From Ridgeia piscesae (Eukaryota; Annelida; Polychaeta; Sabellida; Siboglinidae): a stretch of DNA of 64,000 bases. Location: contig JAODUO010000642.1 in the NCBI GenBank assembly GCA_025642075.2, positions 18,501-82,500 on the forward strand. Direction: 5' to 3'. The position numbers and the translations under genes were made by a program. Under the pieces are notes generated by a model. It worked only from the letters and a program-made list of their open reading frames with translations, did not search any database and was not told the DNA's origin. Shown here in pieces: positions 45,851-56,930 of this stretch (its first letter is position 1; every line of letters starts with the position of its first letter).

Positions 45851-46258
45851 AACTCATGTATAAACACAATCGGTAGTGAAATATGATGTTTATTTGTGGA
45901 TAAACATATCATTTAACAGTTTCACAAACATGCACCCAAGACGGTTGGATGAAAATACTGTTTATGCAATATGCATACGTATGTAATCTGTCTGTAGGAC
46001 AGATCACATTATTCACTCCATGTCGTGATTTCAAATATATCTGTTCACGAATTGGATATGAAATTTTTCAGAATGTTTCCTGATGTCATAATGTATGCTG
46101 TTGCTAATCCACGATTGAATGTTATTCGTATATATACGTTTGTTTATTAAGCCGTCTAATGGCATCTTTTATCAAGTTACTAACATAACAATAATAGATA
46201 ATTTCAATAATATGAATTTTAAACCCACGACATTGTATAATACAAAGCATGGAACGAT

Positions 46259-46317
<59 letters not shown>

Positions 46318-46359
46318 ATTGGGCAACCTGTGATGTGGTTATTGTTTCAATGAGACCAG
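45851..46359. other. Intron end with (AT)n tract
   Basis: Non-coding. A broken (AT)n tract lies at 46258-46316, only about 40 bp before the acceptor used for the second Ig exon, so length variation there could affect splicing. Confidence 0.5.
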
Positions 46360-46665
46360 AAGGAGTGTCTGTGACTGGCCTTGGTCAAAAGGTGATAGAG
46401 TTCATTGAGGTGGAGGTGACTTGTGATGTGAGTCGAGTGAAACCTGCAGCAGACATCTACTGGAGGAAAGGACCCGATGGCCCACTGCAGACAGGAACTA
46501 CCTCGAGTGGACTCAATCAGGATGGGAAAACCTTTCACCTACAGTCCACCTACAACGTGTCTTTTAGTCGCAATGACCGCAACACAAAGTTGTATTGTCT
46601 TGTCACTCGACATGGAAACGAAACTGATGTCTGGGCCACTGCATATCAGACCATCAGTGTGGCAT
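46360..46665 (+). CDS. Ig-superfamily gene, second Ig-domain exon
   Basis: The chosen acceptor is TTTCAATGAGACCAG at 46345-46359, which keeps the phase-1 entry shared by all exons of this gene; the donor is GCAT|GTGAGT at 46666. Length is 102 codons. Ig residues: VEVTCDVSRV (strand B Cys), ADIYWRKGPDG (strand C Trp), and a strand E-F region STYNVSFSRNDRNTKLYCLV with the second Cys. Sequons NVS and NET predict glycosylation. The IYWRKG-type motif recurs as VIWRKG and VTWRKG in the next two exons, so the domains are related by duplication. The product is extracellular. An alternative acceptor upstream of the AT tract cannot be excluded. Confidence 0.78.
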
Positions 46666-47359
46666 GTGAGTATCAGTATGTTACGTAAATTAAGAAAAAC
46701 TTCCATTCTCCAGATCACTCTACAGATGCACAGTTACAGAAATATGTTTTCTGAAGCTACATATGACCTTTGTTGTGCTGAAAATGTATCAAACTGACCA
46801 GCAGATGCAGAAAAAAGCGTGTAACATTAATGAGCAGTCGATAAAATGGTAAATATATGTGTCAAACAACAAACATCATTCCTTGTCCTAGTAAGTGGAG
46901 GAAATGTCAGAGACGCATTACAAAGGTTTTGTTGTGCAACATCGCAGAGAGGTGGACAGCATCTGACAGGAGCATCTCTATTGGTGTGAATACGATCTTA
47001 CCGAGAATGTGTTATTTAATGCATCAGCAGCAAGTTATGTAGCTGAAGTCATTTATGGTTTCACCCTAAACTTGTGAATATATTCCAGTCAACTGTTTTC
47101 TTTAAACAAAACATGGATGCCTAAACTAGTCAGTGTGGTCTGTTGGTACTGGTTATTAGCTGTTGTACGAAATTGAGGGATACATGGTCTGGGAGTTGTT
47201 GAGGTTGAAGGCGTGTTTTATTTATTTTTGGGTAGGAAGAATGTTTTGTTGTGGATGGTTGGGATGAACCCCTTAACAATATCGATACATATATTTTTGT
47301 CTTTGGTATTATTGTGTGTAGAATTATTGTTGTGAGATCTTTGGGTAGTGCATATGAAA
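46666..47359. other. Intron, nothing recognised
   Basis: Short chance frames only. Confidence 0.4.
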
Positions 47360-48400
47360 TCATTCTTAAGGTTCACTAGGGCCCTCCAGGGCCTCAAAAC
47401 TGATACATTTCACAGGTTGCCTATTAAAAAACACTCTGATGTGTGCGTATTCGGAGACCTGTTTTACCTCATCTCTTTAGCCTCTATTCCAAGCTCTCTA
47501 CTGTTGGTGGACACTGACAAATGATTCTTGTTAGCAAGTTACATTTATTTTGATATTCACTTAATTGTGATTGAAATTGTGTAACTGTTGTGTATTTGAT
47601 ACAGATTTAGTGTCACCTTTAGGTGACAAACATAGAACATTGATATTATGGACAGTTATATAATTAATATACATTGCCGGTATCAACTGCTTTCTGATCA
47701 CTGATCACTATGCTCCATTTAGTGGAGTAGAAGTGGATGACTGTATCTTGCTTAGTCCATAAGTTAATTCACAGTTCTGTTGTAGCATTCTCAAGGTTTG
47801 GCTGTTTCTGGTTACCTGGTAGGACGAACCAGATACAGTTATAGCAGTTAGGTGATTGTGGTGACGAGTCTATGTGGTGACTATGTTTAGCCAAAAATGA
47901 ATTCATTCATAACCTCAAATTCACAGTTCATATTCAAATGGCTTCAGAGCCTCTTGGCCCTTTTTGGGCTGAAGGTCCGGTGGACTCCCATATCTCAGAA
48001 ACCGTTGAGGATGTAGTTTTATAATTTGCCATAGATGTACTGCTACTGTGCATGGGACACGTTTACTTGATTGGATCATTCTGAAAGAAAACAGTTTTTC
48101 AAAATGTACAGGTATTTCACACAAAACTTGTATTTGATTGAATGTGTCTTAGGGCAGTTCACCGCTTCCCAAAAAAACTACATGTTCACATTTTGCTTGT
48201 GTCTTGTCTGCTTGGACAGGTTGGTAAGCAATACTTGTGTATTTTAGACTGCATCACTTGACCCCCAACTAAAAAAGCTAGGAACCAGGGCTGATTGATA
48301 ATTGTGTAATGGTGACTACCTACTGTCAAGCAATGAAGGCCAGGTAGCCTGCCTAGAAAGCATAGCTAATTGGCATTCCATCTGAGGTAGGCTGCTTCAG
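47360..48400. repeat. Dispersed repeat, second copy related to 26780-27860
   Basis: Blocks match the first copy: GCCCTCCAGGGCCT with AAAACTGATACATTT, ATATCTCAGAAACCGTTGA, and GAAGGCCAGGTAGC with GAAAGCATAGCTAAT. It follows the second Ig exon, as the first copy follows the first. Confidence 0.55.
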
Positions 48401-48589
48401 CAGATTTTAATTAATCTGTAATGGGTGATTCTATATCAAGTCATCCAATTTGTTTAACCCCACCAACTTAGATTTTTTTGTAATTGTATTTTGGGTCATT
48501 ATGGATAGGAAAGATGAAATTCAGAATATTTCTTGCACTGGACTATATAGTAGGGTCTAGAATTAGAGCCCTTGTGGCGCGACGGCAGC

Positions 48590-49060
48590 TGTCGCGGTGC
48601 GGAGAGAGCCATGACCTTGATTAGGAGGTGGTAGAGCAGCTCTTCGAGTTTACACAACGTGTTATATACGGCGACAACAAGAGTAGCCCCTATAGATGAG
48701 GCCCGTGCTGCGAATTGGGGAAAAAGAAAACAAATCTTTCATCCGTCTCCCTCCAGATGCAGATGGCCTACTTGGCATATGTAATGCGCCACCCGTCCCT
48801 GAAGCACCACACCTCGCCACTCGGACATGGCTGGGAGGTGGTGGGTGGTCACTACCTCACACGCGACCTGCTCTCCCGACGCACCTACCTGCACCAGGCC
48901 CAGCATAAGAGCGCATGGAAGATGACAGTGAGAAGGAGGATGAGGGAGATAATGATGTACAGAGGAGGAGGGGGGATTTATTTGAATCTGATGATTCAGA
49001 ATGTAGTGAGGCAGAATGCTCTGATTCGGGCTGATCATATGTCTTCAATGTCACATTGAT
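48590..49060 (+). pseudogene. C-terminal fragment of a FEN/PIN-like transposon-associated ORF class
   Basis: The pieces read, across frames, VVEQLFEFTQRVIYGDN, IRLPPDADGLLGIC, MAYLAYVMRHPSLKHH, GHGWEVVGGHYL and an acidic Glu/Asp-rich tail read in the third frame (about 48915-49035, ending ...CSEAECSDSG). The order LPP-x(2)A-x-L...R..Y.A......P.P..HGW matches the C-terminal region of the gene in the transposon at 53837-57400 (LPPTDANLQLHVLRAHLQML). GC content and CpG are far above the surroundings. At least two frameshifts and a stop are present. The protein class is hypothetical. Confidence 0.45.
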
Positions 49061-49490
49061 TCATCAGCTACAATAGCGTAACAATGTTTAGTATAAGATG
49101 AATGCATAATTGGGTACCTCTACATGTGTTTTAATTTTATTATGGTGCCATTTGGCTAAATAAAAAGGCCAAAAATTACAAATTTTCAGGTTAAAATAAA
49201 TTGTGTTGACATGTTTTAAGTGGTTTCATGTGATTACTATTTAAGTTACAGCCATTCAAAAAGAGCTTGTCTTAATGTATAATTAATCCTATTGTCATAC
49301 ATTCATCAAATATTTATTTACTGCAAGACATCATCATGGAAGTAGTTTGCTTAAAGTACAGCAATACCAAGGTAAAATGGGTTTTGACGTTAACATTTGT
49401 TCACAGACCATAATTTACATGTATTGTTTTTCTATTATTTACACACTATATCAATGCAAACTCCAAAAACCCACATCTTCCCTTCTCGTT
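49061..49490. other. Intron, nothing recognised
   Basis: AT-rich, no features. Confidence 0.4.
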
Positions 49491-49840
49491 CAAGTTACGT
49501 TTTCTCTCTACCGGATGGCGGCCATATTTGACTGGATGGCAGCCATCTTGGATTTATAGGTCAAAATGAAGTCATAACGTCATATTGATGTCATAATTGG
49601 AATCCCCATGGTCAACGTACCCGAAAAAGTGTCTCCATATATGCTTCTAGGTGCTCTGGTGCACAGGTTACGTTTTCGTTCTACCAGATGGCGGCCATCT
49701 TGGATTTATGGGTAAAAATTATGTCATAGCATCAAACTGATGTCAGGATCGGAATCCTCGTGGACGACTTACCCAAAAAAGTGTCATCACGGGTGATTTT
49801 TGGCGCTTTGGTTCAAACGTAAATTTTTCGAGATGACGCC
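49491..49840. repeat. Two tandem copies of a 175-bp unit with GATGGCGGCCAT boxes
   Basis: Unit 1 (about 49491-49666) and unit 2 (about 49667-49840) share AGTTACGTTTT / GGTTACGTTTT, CTACCRGATGGCGGCCAT, CTTGGATTTATRGGT, AATGATGTCA-type segments and ACCCRAAAAAGTGTC. A third GAGATGACGCCACGG relative starts at 49831. Confidence 0.75.
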
Positions 49841-50008
49841 ACGGCCGTTTTGGATTTGGCCCTCTGGCGGAAAAGGCCATAATTTTTTAGAGGGACCGGG
49901 GAGGTAAATCTTTTTAAATGGTCCATAGAAGTGAAATTAAACGTCAAGCCTTAGTAGCCAGAGAATGGTCAAGAAACTGCCATTCTAGACCTAATTAAGA
50001 ATAGTATC

Positions 50009-50950
50009 AGAAATGTTGACACTCAAAGTATTTTGTTTGGGGGGGGGGCGTAAATGGACATGACTGCCAACATTTATACCCCTATTTCTCTGCATCCATT
50101 GGACCAGAATGGACAAATCTGGTGTCATTTGAAAGGCTAAGGATTCCAAATATGTCATTGTGTTTCATATTGAAGTGTATTAATAGTTCATGACCTTGTA
50201 ATATTAAATTATGTTTAGCAAGAAATGTAGCTGAGGCTACAACATATAGCACCATTCAGAAGTGTAATATTTTGTCTTTAAACTACAATCAAAGTAGCAA
50301 CATATAACATGTCTGAAGCTATGCATGTTCTGTTATCTTATTTTCCACACTAACTGGTATGCTTGAACTGCGGCCTGTGTCGAGCGTCCACTATTGCACT
50401 TTTCACCCAAGACAAGGCTTCATTGTATGACTTTATGACATATGTATCAGATATTTTGACTGTGTTGCATAAGTCTGTGGCTGTATTCAAGGAATCAGTT
50501 TTATTCAGCATCAATTTTAGGATAATATTTCATTGATCACCATGTCTGATGTGCATTCAATATACACCCTGTATAATTAACAGAAAATACATACTGGTAG
50601 ATTCAGACATGTTGTGTGCCAATTTTGATTGTGTATTTTGAAGAAGAAATTTGTTATACCTGAATATTTTATCATGTTGTGGCCAACATACTCAGCTGCA
50701 ATTCTGATTAAAAAAATAATGCAAGGTTGTAAGATCCAGAACGTTAAATCCAAGGTCATATTCAAAATTACAAGATTATGAACTGTTAATACATTTCAGT
50801 ATGACAAAAGCTATGGCATATTTGGAATCCTAACTCAATTCCTTTTCCAATGACACCAAGTTTGTCCCTTTTGGTCCAGTGGTTGCTGGGAAACGGGTCT
50901 ATATATTGGCGGTCATGTCCGGGATCGGAGGTCAATATTTCTGATAACAA
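50009..50950. mobile_element. 0.94 kb element with about 200-bp inverted repeats
   Basis: The left arm (50009-50210) contains TATCAGAAATGTTGACAC, GGACATGACTGCCAA, CATTGGACCAGAATGGACAA, TGGTGTCATTTG, GGATTCCAAATATG and AGTTCATGACCTTGTAAT. The right arm (50950-50755) has the inverse of each in the same order. The centre has no credible frame. This is a foldback/MITE-type element. Confidence 0.75.
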
Positions 50951-51057
50951 TAACAACATTTTTGAGCCACCTTGTAGGAACTTGTCAGGAGATTATTTAT
51001 AAGATTATCAGTTCTATCGGTGTGTCATTTTCTACAGCCAAATTGTATATTTCCATA

Positions 51058-51171
<114 letters not shown>

Positions 51172-51422
51172 GTATACAGGACACTCCTTTCGCATCGAAG
51201 TTCAATGTCTAATAATGTTGGCACCTAATCGATGTCGAGTGATACTTTGTCAGTATGTGAAGCACTGTCTGGCGTCTATGACCTTCAAAGTGTCTACAAG
51301 TTGTCGCCGAAAACTGTGCATAATGAATAGCTTGAGTTTTTTAAGAAAAGCTTTTATTTCGCTCCTAAAGAACGTCACCCATCAACAAACATCTTGACTT
51401 GTTCAGCATATTACCAAATGAC

Positions 51423-52152
51423 CAGGGATAGAACTTCGGCATTTATTTGACCAGACAGCAGGACTAGTAGTGAAGTCAACAGTTGACTAGTCGGCCAAAA
51501 GGTTTACTAGTCCGGCAAGATATAAAAACAGCCCAAATGTAATTCATTAAAGTTTCATTTAAAGCTAATATCAGTATATGTTGCAATGCCCGTTAAATAA
51601 ATGCACTGTTTATAAAGGTAACAAAGTAATAACACTGAAATTACAAAAACTATACAATTGAAAAAGACCGCCAGTTGCGTTCATTAACCGGTAGGACCAC
51701 CCACCATTATGACTTTTCTATAATCATTCTGGAAATTTACCTCATATTATGGTGTTATAAAAACTGCTTTGCTGAAGTGTATTAATGGAAATAAAAATAT
51801 CACACTACAAAATTATATATCTCAAAGATCCATTAATCTTATAAATAATAAATGCCCAGACAAGTTCATGGCTGGTGGCCATGCCTAAGAAAATGTCATC
51901 ATTTATCAGTAAATGGAGCTGACACTGTAGTAGCCGGTTGTTCACCGGCAACAATTTATCAATGTTTAATGACTTGAGATTCAGTTACATCCCTGGCTTG
52001 TGGATAGGTTAAGGCTAGGGTCACTGTAGGGTGGGGTGGCTAATACATTGATTGTTACTAGACAAACGGACTAGTTATTATGCAGGTTTACTAGTCTGCC
52101 CTTATCTTTACTAGTGAACGGACTAGCAGACTAGTGGGTAGTTCAACCCCTG
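51423..52152. mobile_element. 730-bp hAT-like MITE with CAGGG termini
   Basis: The left end CAGGGATAGAACTTCGGCA and the reverse complement of the right end CAGGGGTTGAACTACCCAC form short imperfect terminal inverted repeats with the CAGGG start common to hAT transposons. Subterminal ACTAGT boxes are numerous (GGACTAGTAGTG, GACTAGTCGG, TTTACTAGTCC at left; many at 52070-52140), as expected for transposase binding sites. No ORF. Flanks show no exact 8-bp duplication (AAATGAC / AAAGACT). A partial copy is at 20330-20430. Confidence 0.65.
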
Positions 52153-52376
52153 AAAGACTGACTCAACTTATAAATTATGTAAATTAAAAACCCAGGTGAT
52201 AATGGAAACACACATATTCATTATCCTATAAGTTTTACATTGGTAGAGTTTTTCAGGGAATATATGAAAATTGGATCTCTTAAAACAAATTCATATTCCA
52301 TTCCATAGTACATAAAAATACTTTTTCAAGTAAATGTTTGCTCTTACAAATGAGTATTGTCATGTTTCTGTCTCAG
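52153..52376. other. Intron end
   Basis: Ends in the acceptor CATGTTTCTGTCTCAG at 52376. Confidence 0.5.
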
Positions 52377-52667
52377 GTCCACCGGGTACAGCTGTTACCC
52401 TCACTAGTCCCTGGCCGCCAACAGATGGAAACACAACAAAACTGACTTGTGACATCACAGACAGCACCAATCCCAGGGATGTTATGAAAGTGATATGGAG
52501 AAAAGGAGATGTGACACTCCCTACTTCTAACCGCTACAAACTCAGTGGAAGAGTCTTAACAATAAGTTCACTTGACCACACTGTGGACGATGGTCACTAC
52601 TCTTGTGCTGCAGAGATTCAGGCTGGGATGGGAGACTTCGGTGCAAAGTTTCAACTTCAGATCAACT
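52377..52667 (+). CDS. Ig-superfamily gene, third Ig-domain exon (I/C2-type)
   Basis: TCTGTCTCAG and AACT|GTAAGT bound a 97-codon exon, phase 1 at both ends. It encodes a compact Ig domain: TKLTCDITDS (Cys, strand B), VMKVIWRKGDVTLP (Trp, strand C), RVLTISSLDHTVDDGHYSCA (strands E-F with Asp and Cys), then KFQLQIN (strand G). It is strikingly similar to the next exon (CDIT, WRKG, LPTS.RYK, LTISSLDHTVDDG.YSCAA). This shows recent domain duplication. The role is inferred as extracellular ligand binding or adhesion. Confidence 0.88.
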
Positions 52668-53329
52668 GTAAGTATTTTCATTATAAAGTTTCTAATCCTG
52701 TGACTTAAGAAGTGAAGATTAGTCATTTTGGCAAATGTGCACCTTCTTGATAACATATGTTTGATGTTTTAAAGGCAATATACTTCATTTATTCAGGTAA
52801 AACTATTTGGAAACAGCCTTACCAATAAGTATTATATTGATAATATGTGATACATGATTTCCTGGGCTAACACTCCAAAACACTTGTCCTACACACCTTC
52901 ATTTTATTATGTTATAAAATAAATGGATAGCCATACAAAATGTACAATATGACTTGTAATAACATAATTATAATCCATAACGTTTGTTAAAAGGGAGCTG
53001 AAACGCGTGAACACCCATTGCCCAACCATAACAACATAACGTGTAGAGGATAAATGGCCATGATTTGATGAGCAAGGAGCAACCATTTATTTTAAATAAT
53101 TTATCATAACTTGGATATCTGTGACTACAGGGCACTGCCACATTACACTCAAACTGCGTTTAGTTTGAGTCACTCCTTTTTTCTACTTTACTTCATCGAT
53201 AGACATTTCTCTATAAAAACAGATCAGTTGTGAATGTCTGAAATAAAAAGGTAAATTATTATGTGATATGTGAAAGAGACACAACGCTGACAGAAACACT
53301 TTGACTGTTGTCACTGGTGCAGATAGTTG
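52668..53329. other. Intron, nothing recognised
   Basis: AT-rich with no repeats noted. Confidence 0.4.
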
Positions 53330-53832
53330 ATTTCATAATGTTGGTTATTTCCATTTAATAAATTATATTAATAAATGTGCTAAAATTATGTAATGCAAAC
53401 AACTGTGCAGCATAAGAGCATTTTAAAAGTCTGCATGGCGTTGCTTCTATCAAACCCTGGTGGACAGAAATAGAGTTATAAAATTGGCTCTTCAAGCATG
53501 TTCCAATGTTACCCATGAAGATGTTACAGTGCATGGCGAATGCTGTCCATTTGATCGGCCGTGATTCTTCTTTGAATCTCCTTGTCTTGGTTTTTGTCTC
53601 TGGTGCTGTATCTCTGTCCCATGTAGGTAGATGTAGATTTCAACATTCTCGATCTGAGTGTTTTTGACATATATTGGTGTGTCAGTTTCTATCATCACCT
53701 TTGTGTTTACTTCTTATTGTTGGGTATTTCCATTTAATAAATTATATTAACAAATGTGCTGAAATTATTTAATGCAGACAACTGTGCAACATAAGAAAGA
53801 GCATTTTAACATTCTGCATGGCGTAGCTTCTA
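53330..53832. repeat. Direct duplication of about 115 bp flanking a LINE fragment
   Basis: 53338-53450 and 53716-53832 are close copies (ATTTCCATTTAATAAATTAT, CAACTGTGCARCATAAGA, CTGCATGGCGTWGCTTCTAT). The spacing is about 385 bp. Copy 1 continues CAAACCCTGGTGGACAG at 53451. Copy 2 is cut by the transposon and resumes as CATACCCTGGTGGAGAG at 57401. Confidence 0.8.
53500..53712 (-). mobile_element. LINE fragment of the same class as 40823-43130
   Basis: The - strand frame MMIETDTPIYVKNTQIENVE followed by YIYL matches NATPIYVNNTQIGNVESYIYLG of the larger element. Nucleotide identity over TTCTTTGAATSTCCTTGTCT is high. Only about 210 bp remain. Confidence 0.75.
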
Positions 53833-54260
53833 TCATTAGTCAAGTTGCCATAATGATGACCTTGCAATGTTAACTACTGTAAACTTTTTTATGGAAATGT
53901 ATTTTATATAGTTATGAGAGCAAAATTAGCTTGGTTGCACCTTGTGCAACCTTGAGCATTTCTCAGAATACAAGATGGCGGTCTCGGCCATCTTGAATTT
54001 CGGCAAATTTTCAACCTTTGATATCGATGACATAGAGGGTCGTGTAATACCTCTTTATAAGGGTTTTCCAGGATGGGGAGGCCATTTCTGGAGTAATTTG
54101 TTTGGATACGGTGTTAAATTGAAGGTCAAATCAGAGGTCAAAGGTCAAATTTACTTATACAACCTTTAGCATTTCTCAGAATTCAAGATGCATGTATATA
54201 TTAAGGAAATAAAACATGTGAATTTGAATTTATTTGGCACGCCTTTTTGATATGCAAGTA

Positions 54261-54269
<9 letters not shown>

Positions 54270-54334
<65 letters not shown>
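54270..54334. repeat. (AT)n microsatellite
   Basis: A perfect AT run preceded by a short TG run, between the left TIR and the 3' end of the transposon gene. Confidence 0.95.
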
Positions 54335-54340
<6 letters not shown>

Positions 54341-54459
54341 TATATAAAACAAAGAAATGAAGAGTACATTTATTCATCATGTCACTTCGCTCCCCTTCAT
54401 CGTCTTCGATATCCAACTGCTTGCTGATGAAAGGACTACAGCAGATGTCTCCTCCCTCG

Positions 54460-56930
54460 CATTTGCACTAATACGTGCATGACAGGCCTGCGCTGTTGCA
54501 GCATGCTTTGCACTCTGCAGTGCAGCTACAGCTAACTGCATCCAGTAGTGCTTGGGGTGCAACTGGCGCTGTTGAGACGGCCGTTGTGATGGCGGAGCCT
54601 TCGATGATCAAACCAAAGTTGGCTATATTTCGAGCTTCTTCAGGTGGATCACGTTTGTCCGCGGCCTTCCACAGTAGCATCTGAAGATGGGCTCGTAGCA
54701 CATGCAGCTGCAGGTTGGCATCAGTCGGTGGACGTTTCTTCACTGGCGGAGGTTTCTTATGGCCACGGTAGAAGTGACCACGTGCGTCATTCATTGTTGT
54801 ACATCCCTTCTGTCCGTAGAAGGGTAAGAAGAATGTGTATGCTGCCTCATGGAGCTGAGCATGGATCGCGCCAGGCTGACCGAGTACTTGATCGATACCT
54901 GGTATATCTATCTCTAGGAGCTTGAGCGCTTACTTTTTTCCTCTTCCAAAGGGGTACGACACTGTATCGCAACCTGACAGTGCGTGGATACCGAGAAGTT
55001 GACTGCACTTTTTGGGGCCTAACCGCTGAACAGTTTCGTTGATGTCCAAGACATCGCCATTCCACTTTTCCATTTGAATCTTGGCGACAACTCGCATCCT
55101 TGATGTCCAGTACACCAAGAGAACGAAGACGTCGATATCATCAACGACACAGTCCAGCATGTTGACGAGTTGGGTGTTGTGTGGAAGGGGATAGCTGCAT
55201 AGAGTTTGTTTAAGTATATTCTTGTTCTTGGAATTGTGAAGAATAACTTCTTCTCGGCATGGAATGAAGGTGTTTGGGGTTAGATGTACTTCCTTGGCTC
55301 TTCCTCTTCTCATCCGCTCATGGTTCTTTGCGCTGGGAGCATCTTGGTCATATCTGTCGAACAGAATGATTTTCTTGGAGACAGGAGGGTAGTGGGCCAG
55401 TCGAGTGCCGAAGCTTGCAGCCAGGTCTCCTGTAGTCCCTGAGACTGGCCAGACGACGTGGTACAGAAGGTGACCGGCATAAAGCAGCACCACGTTTGGA
55501 GCACATGGAGTCATGACAGAGACACTGAGAGACTTGACGAGCACGGCCTTGTCACCCTTCCTCAATGATCAGGGCCGGAGGGGTTGGACTCACTTCAAAC
55601 TGGACGACATCGGCTATATCAATGCTGCGCTGCTGCCCTACGACTAACAGCCGACTGAACAGCGTCATGACGTCGTAGATGGCCTTCCCCTTGACAGTGA
55701 CTGTCTTCTTGAGCAACTCCGTTGTTTTGACCTTCTTCTTTATTGTCTTGTGGAATTCACTGCTTACCAAAGCGGAGAACTGCCTGCTCTGCTCACTCCC
55801 GATGGACAATGCGTTCTGAACACTCACTGTGTCTGGCGCCACTTGCCATTGCAGATGTTATAGACAACTGGTTGCTGGCCATTGAGGGGGTGTCTCTACT
55901 TATCCAGCTCCACCGCGATCTTCTTCCGGTCGGCCTCGTCCAGTCTCCTTCTTCCCTCTCCTTCCTCCTTGTGCTTATTCTTCTCCTCACCATCTACTTC
56001 ACCATGTGACTTCTGCTCCTCCCCAGCTTCATAGTACATATGTTCTGTGGCGATGTCAAAGTGGGCGCACACACTAAACTATTCACCCACACAGCCACAT
56101 GCTCAGGGCTCGTTGAAATGCCCTTCAAACCTCCAGAACCCTTCCCTCGCTTGATATATGTCTGCTCTCCGAACTGATCTGCTGGCACTGTGGTCCCTCA
56201 TCCAAGTGCCGACAGACGTGCGCACCTGCCAGTAGGTCCTCCTTGGCACGCTGGGGAAGGTGCTCCATCTGTCGCACATACCAGCTCAGGTAGTGGGCAT
56301 AATTGTGGTGACCTGCTGCGAAGAAGTATGGCAGCATTGCCTTGAGACAGTGCTGCTGGAGGAGGAAGTCACCGTTCCGCTCTCCGCGCAGGAACATGAG
56401 CGACAACAGTGTAGGCTTGACAAAGCAGTCCACCCATAGCCTCCCGGTCGGGTGCCCTCTGGCTGTCTCCAGGTAGACATTCAGCTCCTCATATGTCTTG
56501 GCGCCATTCGAGTAGAAATTCTGCAGCAGCATGGCAATGATGAGACGGTATGCCCGTAGAGCATTGGTCCAGGCCTTTCTGTTGACTATGCTGGTGATGC
56601 CAGCAAACGCTGCGCTGATGAGAACGTCCACGCCTGATGCCTTCATCAGTGTTCCTACACAGCCGAGGAAATTCATGAGAGTGTGCATCATACCCGAGTG
56701 AAGTATGACGTTGGTCCAGCGCAGAGGATCGTTCCATTGGACAAGGCATGCAGTCTGATACAGTTGGAGGTCGACTGTGATGTGGGTGCATCCCAAAACT
56801 ATTGAGAGCCTCCTCGAGATTCACAAGGGTAGTTATTATAGTGTCGGGGTGAGCAGGCGGTGAGTCGATCATCGGTCCGAACACAACCAGTGCATTAGAC
56901 TTCTGGGCAGAGCCTGCCACCAAGCGGTCT
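54460..56930 (-). pseudogene. Transposon gene: FEN/XPG (PIN)-like protein with C-terminal Cys cluster, frameshifted
   Basis: Pieces run down the - strand in order. 56923-56489 (ALVVFGPMIDSPPAHPDTII) overlaps 56796-56125 (about 220 codons, mostly helical: WTNVILHSGMMHTLMNFLGC, GHHNYAHYLSWYVRQ). A decayed middle follows (GVGEEEG-type acidic, then 55842-55552 with VQNALSIGSEQSRQFSALVS and ELLKKTVTVKGKAIYD). The longest block, 55565-54930, has SKKIILFDRYDQDAPSAKNH, CVVDDIDVFVLLVYWTSRMR and LLGIHALSGCDTVSYPFGRG. The end, 54794-54468, has LPPTDANLQLHVLRAHLQML and a Cys cluster (SCSCTAECKACCNSAGLSC). DIDVFVLL and LSGCDT resemble the acidic, metal-binding and helix-hairpin segments of FEN1/XPG-type nucleases; this is inference. 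About five frameshifts or stops make it a pseudogene. It is the only candidate transposase in the element. Confidence 0.6.

Noticed and set aside
48739..49038. - strand frames over 48.7-49.04 kb
   Set aside because: Complement of the + strand FEN/PIN-class fragment; no motif in the - frames.
54475..54925. + strand frames over the transposon gene
   Set aside because: Shadows of the - strand gene, which carries the recognisable motifs.
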